The notes under the pieces are model-generated. The model was not told the origin of the DNA. It searched no databases and saw only the letters and a program-made list of their open reading frames with translations. DNA of 64,000 nucleotides from Rheinheimera faecalis (GTDB taxonomy: Bacteria; Pseudomonadota; Gammaproteobacteria; Enterobacterales; Alteromonadaceae): assembly GCF_021290965.1 (NCBI RefSeq), contig NZ_JAJOYT010000001.1:682001-746000 (forward strand). The letters are read 5' to 3'. Below are positions 36,287 through 44,643 of this stretch, in pieces. Position 1 is the first letter of the stretch. Each line of letters starts with the position of its first letter. The position numbers and the translations under genes were made by a program.

Positions 36287-38404
36287 ATGCCTGCACACCA
36301 GACTCATCAGCGATTTTTAATTGGTCAACTGACCTTTGACTCCGGCAGCCGTGAGCTGTGCTCTGCGACAGAGCGCTTGTATCTGGAGCCTCAGGCCTAT
36401 CAGTTGCTATCGCTTTTTATAGCAGCGGAACAAGGCCAACTGAGCCGCGACCAAATGATTGAGCAGCTGTGGGCTGGTCGGGTGGTCAGTGAAAGTGCTA
36501 TTAATAAGTCTGTGTCTTTATTACGCAAAGCCTTTGCTCAGTTAGACCCGGCAACCCCATATATTGAAACCCTGCCCAAAGTGGGCTATCGGCTTTGCCA
36601 AAGCGTGACGCCACAAATGACAGAGATGTCTGAAAAAGCAGAGGCTGTGCAACAAGAAATAAATTCACCCATTGAAGCAGCCATAGAGGTTGAGACCGCC
36701 ACTGCAGCACACCCAGCTGTAGTAAAAAGCTCTGGCCTCAAAACCAAACTGATACTGGGTGTGCTCTGGACTGCTCCTTTGCTGTTTTTTGTGTTGTGGT
36801 TTTTTATTACGCTGGCACCCGAACCAGAAAAACTACCAACGCCTTATATCAATGAACCCGTGCCAGTCAGTCACGCCCAAGGGGTCGAATATCATTTAAG
36901 CCTGAGTAAAGACGGCTCGAAGTTATTGTATTTCTCTGCAGAAACTGAAAAAACCAAGCTGATTTTGCAACAAAGAGCGGGCAAACAGCAGTTGTTGTAC
37001 GAAGACAAAAGCATTTTAACAGCGGCCTTAAGCCCGGATGGCTTACAAATACTGTGGGTAAAACAACATCAGCCAGGCTGTGTTGTTGAGTGGTTTTTAA
37101 TCGAAGCACCGGATCAGAAGAAAACAGTGGCACAGTGCAACACTGATTCAGTGGTGAAAATCGCCTGGCAAAATGACAGCAAAGGCTTTTACCTGCGTGA
37201 CAGAGCAGACAAAACCCAGCCTTATGCCTTAAGCCGGTACCGTTTGGATACTATGGCCAAAGAGCAGATCACCAACCCACTTAGCGCAGAAAGCCCAACC
37301 GGCGAGTTAGCTTTTGCTGAATCTGATGACGGTAAAAAACTGGCTGTACTGCGTTATCTGGAAAACCAACAAACTCAGTTACTCATACTCGATAGCAGCA
37401 GCTTTGCCGTTTTAAAGCAAAAGATTTTGCCACTACAGGCAACGAACATCGACTGGCTAGCCGGTCAGTTACTGCTAAGTAAAGATGCCGAACTCTTGCA
37501 ATACAATACTGACACAGATCAGCTGGAGTTCTTGTTTTATACAGGCCGCTTTGTGCAGTCGCTTGCTGTGGTGGATCAACAAATTTATTACGCGGACTAT
37601 GAACTGGACGCAGATATCTGGCAGCATGATCTAAGAGCCGATAAAGCCAGAATCCGTATAGGTAGCAGCAAGGTCGACCGCATGCCACGCGTTAATCATA
37701 AAGGCGATTTAGCCTTTTTAAGCCAGCGCAGTGGTAAAGATCAGATTTGGTTACAACCTGCAGGTCAAAACGAGTACCAACTGGCTGATTTACCAGGTTC
37801 CCCTGCTTTTGTGCGACTGCAATGGTCACCGGATGGCGAATCGCTGCTTTTTAGCAAAGACGGCGCCTTATGGCAACTGATGGTCGCTTCAGGTCAAAGT
37901 AGAGTTTTAGTTACGCCAGATAAACAAGTAGAAGTGGCCAACTGGACGGAAGATGGCACAGGCATTATTTACAGCAGTAAACAAAGCGGTGACTGGCAGT
38001 TGTGGCTACTTGATTTGAAAACAGCGGCAAGCAAGCAGCTGACACAACAAGGTGGCTACAGCGGTTATCTGGTGAAGGATCAACTGTATTTCAGCAAGTT
38101 TCATCAGGATGGTTTATTTGTGCTGGATCTAACCTCTGGCGAAGAACAGCTGCTGATCGCTGATTTTAACAAAATCAACTGGCTAAACTGGCGCATGCTT
38201 GATGGAAGCCTTTATTACTATCAACCTGATCAGGGCATTCGTCAGTATCAGTTGCAAAGCAAAGACAACAGCCTGCTGCTGGCTAAGCCGGAGCGTTTTG
38301 TCCATCATTACGATATTCAGAACCAGCAGCTGTTTTATGTCAAAGCAGGTGTGCCTAAAGGCGATATTTATAAGCTTGAACCTGTTATCGACAAAACAAA
38401 GTGA
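36287..38404 (+). CDS. Membrane-anchored winged-helix regulator with beta-propeller sensor (CadC/ToxR-like)
   Basis: A 705-residue one-component regulator. An OmpR-type winged helix lies at about residues 8-105 (RLYLEPQAYQLLSLFIAAEQGQLSRDQMIEQLW, SESAINKSVSLLRKAF, YIETLPKVGYRL), a linker follows, then one transmembrane helix at about 155-176 (LILGVLWTAPLLFFVLWFFITL). The remaining 500 residues are periplasmic and contain TolB/PD40-type repeats (LSKDGSKLLYFS, LSPDGLQILWV, WSPDGESLLFSKDG), i.e. a beta-propeller sensor. It diverges from a trio of exported hydrolase genes, which are plausible targets. The signal is unknown. Confidence 0.88.
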   Translation: MPAHQTHQRFLIGQLTFDSGSRELCSATERLYLEPQAYQLLSLFIAAEQGQLSRDQMIEQLWAGRVVSESAINKSVSLLRKAFAQLDPATPYIETLPKVGYRLCQSVTPQMTEMSEKAEAVQQEINSPIEAAIEVETATAAHPAVVKSSGLKTKLILGVLWTAPLLFFVLWFFITLAPEPEKLPTPYINEPVPVSHAQGVEYHLSLSKDGSKLLYFSAETEKTKLILQQRAGKQQLLYEDKSILTAALSPDGLQILWVKQHQPGCVVEWFLIEAPDQKKTVAQCNTDSVVKIAWQNDSKGFYLRDRADKTQPYALSRYRLDTMAKEQITNPLSAESPTGELAFAESDDGKKLAVLRYLENQQTQLLILDSSSFAVLKQKILPLQATNIDWLAGQLLLSKDAELLQYNTDTDQLEFLFYTGRFVQSLAVVDQQIYYADYELDADIWQHDLRADKARIRIGSSKVDRMPRVNHKGDLAFLSQRSGKDQIWLQPAGQNEYQLADLPGSPAFVRLQWSPDGESLLFSKDGALWQLMVASGQSRVLVTPDKQVEVANWTEDGTGIIYSSKQSGDWQLWLLDLKTAASKQLTQQGGYSGYLVKDQLYFSKFHQDGLFVLDLTSGEEQLLIADFNKINWLNWRMLDGSLYYYQPDQGIRQYQLQSKDNSLLLAKPERFVHHYDIQNQQLFYVKAGVPKGDIYKLEPVIDKTK

Positions 38405-38447
38405 CAGCCACGCCAGCGAAGAACAGTGCTGTTTAGAACAGAGCCCT

Positions 38448-38822
38448 TCAAAACAGCACTGGCTCCCCCAACTGAAACAGGGCTTTGACAATAAGGCCCT
38501 GTTTCACCTGATAACTACATAACATCTCGACCTGTCCAGGGCCTTCAGGGAAATTACGCTGTATAACTTCATGGTCTATCACCCAATCCCCCATCACCAT
38601 GCGGTTCAAAAGCTTCGCATGCAGGTCAGATTCTAAAAAGCGCAGACTGATACGCTGCTGCATTTCATCGTGACCACTGGCTAATACAGTACCGTGAAAA
38701 TCCAGCTGCACCGCATCCGGATGATAACAAGAGAGCCAGGCTTTGATGTTTTTACTGTTGTACGCATCCAGTTGCTGTTGTATCAACTGCACTAGCTCCA
38801 TCTGTTTTATTGTGTTTGTCAT
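38448..38822 (-). CDS. NTF2-like (SnoaL) family protein
   Basis: A 124-residue cone-fold protein of the NTF2/SnoaL superfamily: LVQLIQQQLDAYNSKNIKAWLSCYHPDAVQLDFHGTVLASGHDEMQQRI is the typical start and LCSYQVKQGLIVKALFQLGEPVLF the end. The ATG at 38822 has AAGG 10 nt upstream; the open frame runs on to 38960 into the flavodoxin gene but that part lacks family character. It may be the last gene of the EamA-flavodoxin unit. Ligand or reaction unknown. Confidence 0.75.
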   Translation of the reverse strand: MTNTIKQMELVQLIQQQLDAYNSKNIKAWLSCYHPDAVQLDFHGTVLASGHDEMQQRISLRFLESDLHAKLLNRMVMGDWVIDHEVIQRNFPEGPGQVEMLCSYQVKQGLIVKALFQLGEPVLF

Positions 38823-38901
38823 CAGAGTTTTACCTTGTGATAAAACTCTGATGATCAGCAAAAGCAGTGCAAAACACCAGCTCTGCTTTGGAAACTCAGA
38901 G

Positions 38902-39492
38902 TTACTGTGTTCGCTCTGTTTGTTGCTCTTGCCGCGTGGATCGGCTGACGACACGAGCAACCCTCTGCCCCAGATAAAAAGCGGTCTGCAAATCAGGTTG
39001 TTCTATAGATCCATCCACGGCTCTGGCAATTAAACCGGCCTGAGCCCCCAATCGGTTGGGCGCTTTCACATCACCAGCACCAGCCAAATCCAGGCCAGTC
39101 CACAACATACCGTGCTGTGCCGCCAGAATTTGCAAATAATGCAGACTATGTAATGTATCTCCGCAGTAACCTGTGCCCACAGTAAAACCAGCAGCCACTT
39201 TATCGGCCCAAAGCTGTTCACCCCAACGATCGCCAGCCGTAGCATCAGCAAAAGCTTTGAATTGTGCCGATACGGAGCCCATAAAAGTAGGAGAGCCAAA
39301 AATCACTGCATCAGCCTGATCGATGGCCTCAAGCACGGCGCTATTTTTGTAACGCCCTTGTGTTATGTCTTCCCCTTCAATTCGAAGTAACTGCAGATCA
39401 ACAGCAGTTACTGAACGACAACCTGCGGCCACAGCTTCAGCCAACTGTGCTGTAGTGCCTGTGATGGAGTGATACACAATGACAATCTTCAT
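38902..39492 (-). CDS. Flavodoxin / NAD(P)H-dependent oxidoreductase family protein
   Basis: A 196-residue FMN-binding flavodoxin-fold protein close to WrbA-type quinone reductases. The FMN phosphate loop is YHSITGTTAQLAEAVAAG (residues 7-24), with FGSPTFMGSVSAQFKAFAD and VGTGYCGDTLHSLHYLQILAAQHGM as further FMN contacts. It overlaps the end of the EamA gene by 4 bp and so lies in the operon with the SoxR-type promoter, which suggests a role in defence against redox-cycling compounds (inference). Confidence 0.85.
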   Translation of the reverse strand: MKIVIVYHSITGTTAQLAEAVAAGCRSVTAVDLQLLRIEGEDITQGRYKNSAVLEAIDQADAVIFGSPTFMGSVSAQFKAFADATAGDRWGEQLWADKVAAGFTVGTGYCGDTLHSLHYLQILAAQHGMLWTGLDLAGAGDVKAPNRLGAQAGLIARAVDGSIEQPDLQTAFYLGQRVARVVSRSTRQEQQTERTQ

Positions 39493-40382
39493 TGGCTGGC
39501 CTCCGCTTTTACTGGCATCACAGCTGCTGCGGTTTTATGCTGGCCAAGCCAGACGCCGGTCAGCACCAATACCATGCCCAGACTTTGCACCAGGGTCAGA
39601 TGCTGATCCAACACCACTAAACCAAGCACTGTGGCGCTTAACGGGCTTAGCAAACTAAAGCCTGTGACTGCACTAGCCGACATTCGCATTACGCCCCGCA
39701 GCCAGAACACATAAGTCAGACCGGTGCCAATCAGACCAAGCCATAGATAACCCAAAACATGAGTCAGGCTGAGACTTTGCGGCAGAGTTTCCACACTAAA
39801 AGCGAGCGGTAATAAAAATAATCCACCCACACTAAGCTGCCAACTGGTAAGTACCAGAGCACTAACCGGAGGTTGCCACTTTTTCGTTAATAAAGTGCCA
39901 CAAGCCATTGCCAATGCGCCAGCCGCAGCCGCCATTACACCTATGCTATCCAATTGAGCGGCTGGCCCCAGCACCAGCATAGCGACTCCAAGCAAACCCG
40001 AGAAAGCTGCAATCCAGCTGAGCCACGAAGTGCGACCACCCAGCACTGCCCAGCTCAGGATCACCACGACTAAAGGCTGAATAGCCCCTACTGTCGCTGC
40101 TACACCACCGGGTAAACGATAAGCGGCGACAAAGAGCAGTGCCTGAAATACACCAATATTTAAAAAACCTAACAAAAATATTTTTCCCCACCAGCCCGCT
40201 GCGGGTAACTGACGTAACCATAACAACATCAAAAGTCCAACCGGCAAGGTACGTAAAGCAGCTGATAATAAAGGTACATCAGGGGGTAAAAACTCTGTGG
40301 TGACTAAGTAGGTGCTCCCCCAAATCAGCGGGGCTAAAGCGGTTAACCAGGGATCATACCAACGGGATACAACTGAACTCAT
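39489..40382 (-). CDS. EamA family (DMT) transporter
   Basis: A 297-residue inner-membrane protein with ten predicted helices in two EamA repeats. The first repeat begins PWLTALAPLIWGSTYLVTTEFLPPDVPLLSAALRTLPVGLLMLL and the second GVMAAAAGALAMACGTLLTKKW...PVSALVLTSWQLSVGGL. Members export metabolites or drugs. AAGGAG precedes the ATG. A SoxR-like promoter lies 53 bp upstream and a flavodoxin gene is coupled downstream, so export of a redox-active compound is a reasonable guess. Confidence 0.88.
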   Translation of the reverse strand: MSSVVSRWYDPWLTALAPLIWGSTYLVTTEFLPPDVPLLSAALRTLPVGLLMLLWLRQLPAAGWWGKIFLLGFLNIGVFQALLFVAAYRLPGGVAATVGAIQPLVVVILSWAVLGGRTSWLSWIAAFSGLLGVAMLVLGPAAQLDSIGVMAAAAGALAMACGTLLTKKWQPPVSALVLTSWQLSVGGLFLLPLAFSVETLPQSLSLTHVLGYLWLGLIGTGLTYVFWLRGVMRMSASAVTGFSLLSPLSATVLGLVVLDQHLTLVQSLGMVLVLTGVWLGQHKTAAAVMPVKAEASQ

Positions 40383-40434
40383 TACAGAACACTCCTTTTA
40401 CAGTGCTTAGTGCACAGATTTAAAATCTGCCGCC

Positions 40435-40465
40435 ACTGTAAAAGCTCAGGTTAACTTGAGGTCAA
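40435..40465 (-). promoter_or_regulatory. SoxR/MerR-type promoter of the EamA-flavodoxin operon
   Basis: Read on the minus strand, TTGACC and TACAGT are separated by 19 nt, the over-long spacer typical of MerR-family promoters. The spacer and -35 carry a near-perfect palindrome (plus strand CTCAGGTTAACTTGAG, 40445-40460, one mismatch), very close to the known SoxR box (CCTCAAGTTAACTTGAGG). The start codon lies 53 bp downstream. No soxR gene is in the window. Confidence 0.75.
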
Positions 40466-40492
40466 GAAGAATTTAAATGATTTTTTAATAGT

Positions 40493-41005
40493 TTAGAGTT
40501 TCAGCCACATCAGATAACCAGCAACAGCTTTGCCTTGTACTATCGCCACTTGCGGTATAGTTTCCATTTGTTGAAAACCAGCTTTTTTTAACACCTGCAT
40601 AGAGGCCCGATTCTCTGTCGCTACGCAGGCAAATAAAACCATCAATCCCATCTGTTTTGCCTGTTGTATCAACTCATATAAAGCGAAACTGGCGACGCCT
40701 TTACCTGACCAGTGTTCAGCGATGCGATAGCCAACATAAGCAGATTTTGTCACCTGATCGATGTCTTTGATATTGGCTCTGCCAATCAGCTCCTTGTCTG
40801 TATTCAAAATCAGGGTCGGCCAGGCTAAAACCTGCTGTTTTAACAGCAAAAACTCAGCAATATGCTGTTGTACAGCTTCAGGCTGATAAAACTCATCCGG
40901 CCTTGCTTCAATACTTCGTTCAAAAAAGCTTTTGTGAGCTAACTCAAACTGAAGCACAACCTCAACATCATCTGGCTGTAAAGCCCGGATAGAATAACCC
41001 GGCAT
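40493..41005 (-). CDS. GNAT family N-acetyltransferase (RimJ/RimL-like)
   Basis: A 170-residue acetyltransferase: YSIRALQPDDVEVVLQFELAHKSFFERS at the N-terminus and KSAYVGYRIAEHWSGKGVASFALYELIQQAKQMGLMVLFACVATENRASMQVLKKAGFQQ for acetyl-CoA binding. The pattern is that of ribosomal-protein or amino-acid acetyltransferases; the acceptor is unknown. Its ATG directly follows the stop of the DUF4440 gene upstream, indicating coupling. Confidence 0.84.
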   Translation of the reverse strand: MPGYSIRALQPDDVEVVLQFELAHKSFFERSIEARPDEFYQPEAVQQHIAEFLLLKQQVLAWPTLILNTDKELIGRANIKDIDQVTKSAYVGYRIAEHWSGKGVASFALYELIQQAKQMGLMVLFACVATENRASMQVLKKAGFQQMETIPQVAIVQGKAVAGYLMWLKL

Positions 41006-41401
41006 TTAAACAGGCCCACTCGCGGGTAGCACTGCTGTGCCCTGATGGAACACCATTTGCCAACCCAAGCTATTGAGTTGCCATAAAGAGCTGCGCAGAG
41101 ACAGTTTAGTTTGCATCTCGCCTGCTTTACGTAATTTGGCTTTGTAGAGCACCTGAGCCAAATCTTTAGATAATAAACGCACTTCAAAATCAAAGGCTTC
41201 TACCCAAGGCGCTTGTTCTTCCGGCAAGCGCTGCAACACATGGGCTTTATCAAAACGCACGCCGGATCCCGCTATCTCTTCAAACCCATTGGACAGCAAC
41301 TGGTTCAACAGTGCTTTATTTCGTCTGGTTTCGGGTTGCTGCAACTGTAATTCCAGTGCAATCAGATGTTCTGTTAAAGCTTTAGTTTGTTCTGATGTCA
41401 C
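41006..41401 (-). CDS. DUF4440 (NTF2-like) domain protein
   Basis: A 131-residue cone-fold protein matching DUF4440: LTEHLIALELQLQQPETRRNKALLNQLLSNGFEEIAGSGVRFDKAHVLQRL, then FDFEVRLLSKDLAQVLYKAKLRK and LWQLNSLGWQMVFHQGTAV. No signal peptide. Directly coupled to a GNAT gene. No reaction is established for the family. Confidence 0.8.
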   Translation of the reverse strand: MTSEQTKALTEHLIALELQLQQPETRRNKALLNQLLSNGFEEIAGSGVRFDKAHVLQRLPEEQAPWVEAFDFEVRLLSKDLAQVLYKAKLRKAGEMQTKLSLRSSLWQLNSLGWQMVFHQGTAVLPASGPV

Positions 41402-41591
41402 GACAATAAGTCCTGCGGTTTATGCTGATTCGCCGTTTTACCTTAGTTGGCTGAACAGACGCAAGTAACAGCCGCAAGTTTTTCTGAAAACATGACAAAT
41501 CAGGTTCGGTAACGCACAGACTCCGCAGAGACAAAGGGCCACTATCAAGCTATCCGACCTCCTCGCAGTTCGGCCCAACGGAGACTTTGTT

Positions 41592-41963
41592 ATGCGCTTA
41601 TCTACTGGTTTTACATCATCTTTGATGCTGCTTGCAGTTTTTGCACTGACTGCCTGTGATAAATCAACCCCTACCTTCCCGACTTCGACTACAGCGGCGG
41701 ATGACAAAAGTGCAGTCGCAACAGTAGCTGACAGCCCGGTTCCGGTCGCCATTTCAGACGCAAACATCAGTAATGATGTCAAAACAGCTTTATTGCGTGA
41801 TGAAGATTTAAAGAACTTCGAAATCACTGTGGTATCCACCAAAGGTGATGTGCTTTTGACCGGTGTCTTAAACAGTCAAAGCCAAATAAATCAGGCCATC
41901 CTGATCACCGAGGGTGTTATTGGGGTTAAAACCGTCCATGACGAATTAACAATACGCCCTTAA
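41592..41963 (+). CDS. BON domain lipoprotein
   Basis: A 123-residue envelope protein. The N-terminus MRLSTGFTSSLMLLAVFALTAC is a lipoprotein signal with lipobox LTAC (Cys22). After a Thr/Ser/Ala linker, one BON domain (about 53-122) is seen: ISNDVKTALLRDEDLKNFEITVVSTKGDVLLTGVLNSQSQINQAILITEGVIGVKTVHDELTI. BON domains bind phospholipid or periplasmic surfaces, as in OsmY and DolP. ACGGAG precedes the ATG. Single gene with its own terminator. Confidence 0.88.
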   Translation: MRLSTGFTSSLMLLAVFALTACDKSTPTFPTSTTAADDKSAVATVADSPVPVAISDANISNDVKTALLRDEDLKNFEITVVSTKGDVLLTGVLNSQSQINQAILITEGVIGVKTVHDELTIRP

Positions 41964-41983
41964 CTTGGGCGGTGTTTTTAAGC

Positions 41984-42007
41984 AAAGCCCGCTAACGCGG
42001 GCTTTTT
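41984..42007 (+). terminator. Terminator of the BON lipoprotein gene
   Basis: AAAGCCCGC-TAAC-GCGGGCTTT, a perfect 9-bp stem, followed by TT. It can also serve convergent pldA from the other side. Confidence 0.82.
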
Positions 42008-42029
42008 GTGTTGAGCAGGTGCTGTTTTT

Positions 42030-43127
42030 TCAGAAGTTAAACAACATCACCCCCAGACCTATACTGTTTTGCCGGAAATTGTAGTCCAGTAAGGTTTCAC
42101 CATAACCGGAAAACATCTGCAAGTGCCAGCGCAGTCCATCCATCTTAGTGCTGTCGACCGGATAGGTCAGATCCAACTGCCAGGAACCCCGGCTTAAATA
42201 CGAAAAATCATTGCGCCAGGTAAGCTGTGCAGTTGCATCACCAGGTAGCCAGTTGGCGCTGATTTCATGGCTGCCGATATAGTCGATTAAATCCGGGTTA
42301 TCGTCTTCATCGCCATTTTCTGAGATGCGTTGGTTGTAACGCCAGTTCAGGCCAAACTCGCCTTTGTCGACTGCTAAACCCGCGTACACCTTATTCCAGC
42401 TGCGCGACAACGGTTTCGCCTGGCCATTGGACTGATGGGCTATACCAAACTGCAACATACGGACCTGCCAGTCGCCAGGTAAATCTCCCCATGCATCAGC
42501 TACAGGTACAACGTAAATCAGTTCCGGCTGATAATCTGTGTTTCTAAAAGGAGCTGAGTCCTGATTATTCCACAATTGCCACATAGAGCGTTGACTAAAA
42601 GCAAACCATAAGTCAGCACCAGGTAACAGAAATTCAGTCATCAACTTGGCGCGTAACGATACCTGGATCTTACTTTCCATCTGCTTGTAGTTTTCGCTGG
42701 CTTCAGCCTGACCCCGGGTTGGACTTTGTGGCGCTTTATTAATATTGGACGTGATATGAGCAGGCAAAAAGAAGTTCGGTTGGTAGGTGCGAAAGATAAA
42801 ACGATCGCGCTTTTCTTCTGGGGTTAACTCCCAGTATTTTTGCATCACAGTCGCCACGGCGACAGGCTCTGACACCACTTCGGTTTCAGCCACGACCGCA
42901 GGTTTGACTTCAACATCAGCCTCCACAGCAGCTTTTGTCGTAGTTGAAGTTTTAGTCTCTGTCAGCACCGTTGCTGTAGTGCCAAAGATCCGGTCATAAC
43001 AGGCCAAACGCTCGTTGTTATCAAGAGTGCCCTGACAAACGCTGACATCCTGGGCTGAGACTGCAGCACTAACCGAACTCAGCAATAAAAATCCTGACAG
43101 CTTTGATTTTTTGTGTCCTTTGTTCAC
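42030..43127 (-). CDS. pldA: Outer membrane phospholipase A (PldA)
   Basis: An outer-membrane beta-barrel that hydrolyses acyl chains of mislocalised phospholipids. I prefer the GTG at 43127 (365 residues; ACGGGAG upstream), which opens a signal peptide (VNKGHKKSKLSGFLLLSSVSAAVSA). The catalytic His-Ser-Asn of the family is visible in FGIAHQSNGQAKPLSRSWNKVYAG. Between signal and barrel is an extra segment with VCQGTLDNNERLACYDRIFG (two Cys, possibly a disulfide) and a Thr/Val/Glu-rich linker of about 60 residues, longer than in E. coli PldA. Confidence 0.9.
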   Translation of the reverse strand: MNKGHKKSKLSGFLLLSSVSAAVSAQDVSVCQGTLDNNERLACYDRIFGTTATVLTETKTSTTTKAAVEADVEVKPAVVAETEVVSEPVAVATVMQKYWELTPEEKRDRFIFRTYQPNFFLPAHITSNINKAPQSPTRGQAEASENYKQMESKIQVSLRAKLMTEFLLPGADLWFAFSQRSMWQLWNNQDSAPFRNTDYQPELIYVVPVADAWGDLPGDWQVRMLQFGIAHQSNGQAKPLSRSWNKVYAGLAVDKGEFGLNWRYNQRISENGDEDDNPDLIDYIGSHEISANWLPGDATAQLTWRNDFSYLSRGSWQLDLTYPVDSTKMDGLRWHLQMFSGYGETLLDYNFRQNSIGLGVMLFNF

Positions 43128-43309
43128 GCCAACTCCCGTAGCCAAAAATGATGATCCACTAGTATAAGACTCAAATATAAACAAGGACTTAACAACAGCA
43201 CTTTTAGACGCTGTCACTGAACTAAAAGCCGTATCTCTGTACCAGGCCTGTACTAGGGCGCCAGCGGCCTTGTGCTACAAAAATCTATACCACTATTTTT
43301 TGCTGATTT

Positions 43310-43756
43310 CTATTCGGCACCAAACAAAGCAAAGACTTCAGCGCCTGTCAGTTCCGTTGTTTTATTAGCAAAACAATACCAGCCAGGTTTTTGTTCAATA
43401 AAAATCTGATGATCGAACATCACATCCTTTAGCTGCTCAAATAAACCCACGGGCATAAAATACTGGCTATTTTGTTTCAACCGGTAAAACAGATGGGTAC
43501 CGCAGTTGTTACAAAAACCACGCTCTGCCCAGTCGGAAGAGTTAAAAGTAGAGATAAAACAAGCACCATCAAGTTTGACTTCGGTACCACAATCTACAGT
43601 AAAAAGTGGTCCGCCAGACCATTTTTGGCAATACTGGCAATGGCAAACGCCCGCCCGTAACGCCACTTGTTCTGCTTTAACTTTGACTTTGCCGCATAAA
43701 CAACGGCCATGAACCAGATGCTGACTGAGCTGAACTTGCGGGCTTGACGCTGACAT
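43310..43756 (-). CDS. GFA family zinc protein
   Basis: A 148-residue protein of the glutathione-dependent formaldehyde-activating (GFA/CENP-V) family. Zinc cysteines are at GRCLCGKVK (19 and 21), CHCQYCQ (38, 40 and 43) and GFCNNCGTHLFY (near 93-96). Despite the family name most members have no proven activity on formaldehyde. It is separate from the second GFA gene at 46.2 kb and is only distantly similar to it. Confidence 0.85.
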   Translation of the reverse strand: MSASSPQVQLSQHLVHGRCLCGKVKVKAEQVALRAGVCHCQYCQKWSGGPLFTVDCGTEVKLDGACFISTFNSSDWAERGFCNNCGTHLFYRLKQNSQYFMPVGLFEQLKDVMFDHQIFIEQKPGWYCFANKTTELTGAEVFALFGAE

Positions 43757-43810
43757 AAGAAGGCTCCTGATGGATACACAATCCCAGCCTACCGGATTTG
43801 GCTTTAGATG

Positions 43811-44614
43811 TTAAGCAATTGTTGCTTTAACTCTGGTCAGATGCGGCAAATAAACAGCTTGCGTCTTTAGATGCAGTTGTTGCCCCTTGATAGCCACTGA
43901 AAAACTGGCTGGTATTGCAGAAAGTTGTCGCACTTTTAATTCTGCTAAACCTGTTTTTGTAGTCCAATAAGGTGCCAATGAACACTGCGCAGAACCTGTG
44001 GCTATGTCTTCGTCTATAGAAATAGCAGGAGCAAAATAACGCAGCACATAAGTATCAGGAGCGCAGAAGGCAGTAACAATTAACGCATGTTGAGACAACT
44101 GGCGTATCAGCCCTAAATCGGGCTGATACTGCTGCACCGCCTGTTCATCGGCCAGCACCAGCACTAAATCGCGGCTTTGAAAATAATCGACAGGCTGGCA
44201 AGCCAATAAAGCTGTGGGTAATTCAACAGAAGTTTCACCATCAGAAGGCCATTGCGGCAGACTCATTTGTAGATACTGAGCATTGGCTTGTACTGTTAAC
44301 TCACCATACTCACTTAAAAAGCTATAACTGCCCTCACCTTTTAACTGACGCACTAAAGCTGCTGCGGCTAAAGTGCCATGCCCACATAAGTTGATTTCCT
44401 GTGTACGGGAAAACCATCGAATGTGATACTGATAAGGACTATCTGCAGCGGGCACGATAAAAGCAGTCACCACCTGATCAGCCTCGCGGGCTATATGCTG
44501 CAACACCTTGCTGTCAGGCCATTGACTGAATAAAGCGCAGGCTGCTGGATTACCGCTTTTTGCTTCATCGGTAAAGACTTTAAAGAAATACGGCGGCGCT
44601 TCCATGCCTTTCAC
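43811..44614 (-). CDS. PhzF family protein
   Basis: A 267-residue protein of the PhzF isomerase/epimerase family (diaminopimelate-epimerase fold). Signatures are GNPAACALF (21-29), CGHGTLAAAALV and DIATGSAQCSLAPYW. The usual NxSETAFV segment, which holds the catalytic Glu, here reads ADQVVTAFIV, so that Glu appears to be Val49. The protein may be inactive as an isomerase or use another residue. It is unrelated to phenazine synthesis in this context. Start may be the second Met, three codons on. Confidence 0.83.
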   Translation of the reverse strand: MKGMEAPPYFFKVFTDEAKSGNPAACALFSQWPDSKVLQHIAREADQVVTAFIVPAADSPYQYHIRWFSRTQEINLCGHGTLAAAALVRQLKGEGSYSFLSEYGELTVQANAQYLQMSLPQWPSDGETSVELPTALLACQPVDYFQSRDLVLVLADEQAVQQYQPDLGLIRQLSQHALIVTAFCAPDTYVLRYFAPAISIDEDIATGSAQCSLAPYWTTKTGLAELKVRQLSAIPASFSVAIKGQQLHLKTQAVYLPHLTRVKATIA

Positions 44615-44643
44615 CCTGTCCGTAGCTTTTAACTTTGAGAGCT

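Noticed and set aside
38823-38960. Upstream part of the NTF2-like open frame
   Set aside because: It overlaps the flavodoxin gene and lacks family similarity; the ATG at 38822 is better placed.
41438-41842. 134-codon minus-strand frame opposite the BON lipoprotein gene
   Set aside because: It lies fully antisense to a protein with a clear lipobox and BON domain, and its own sequence shows no family character.
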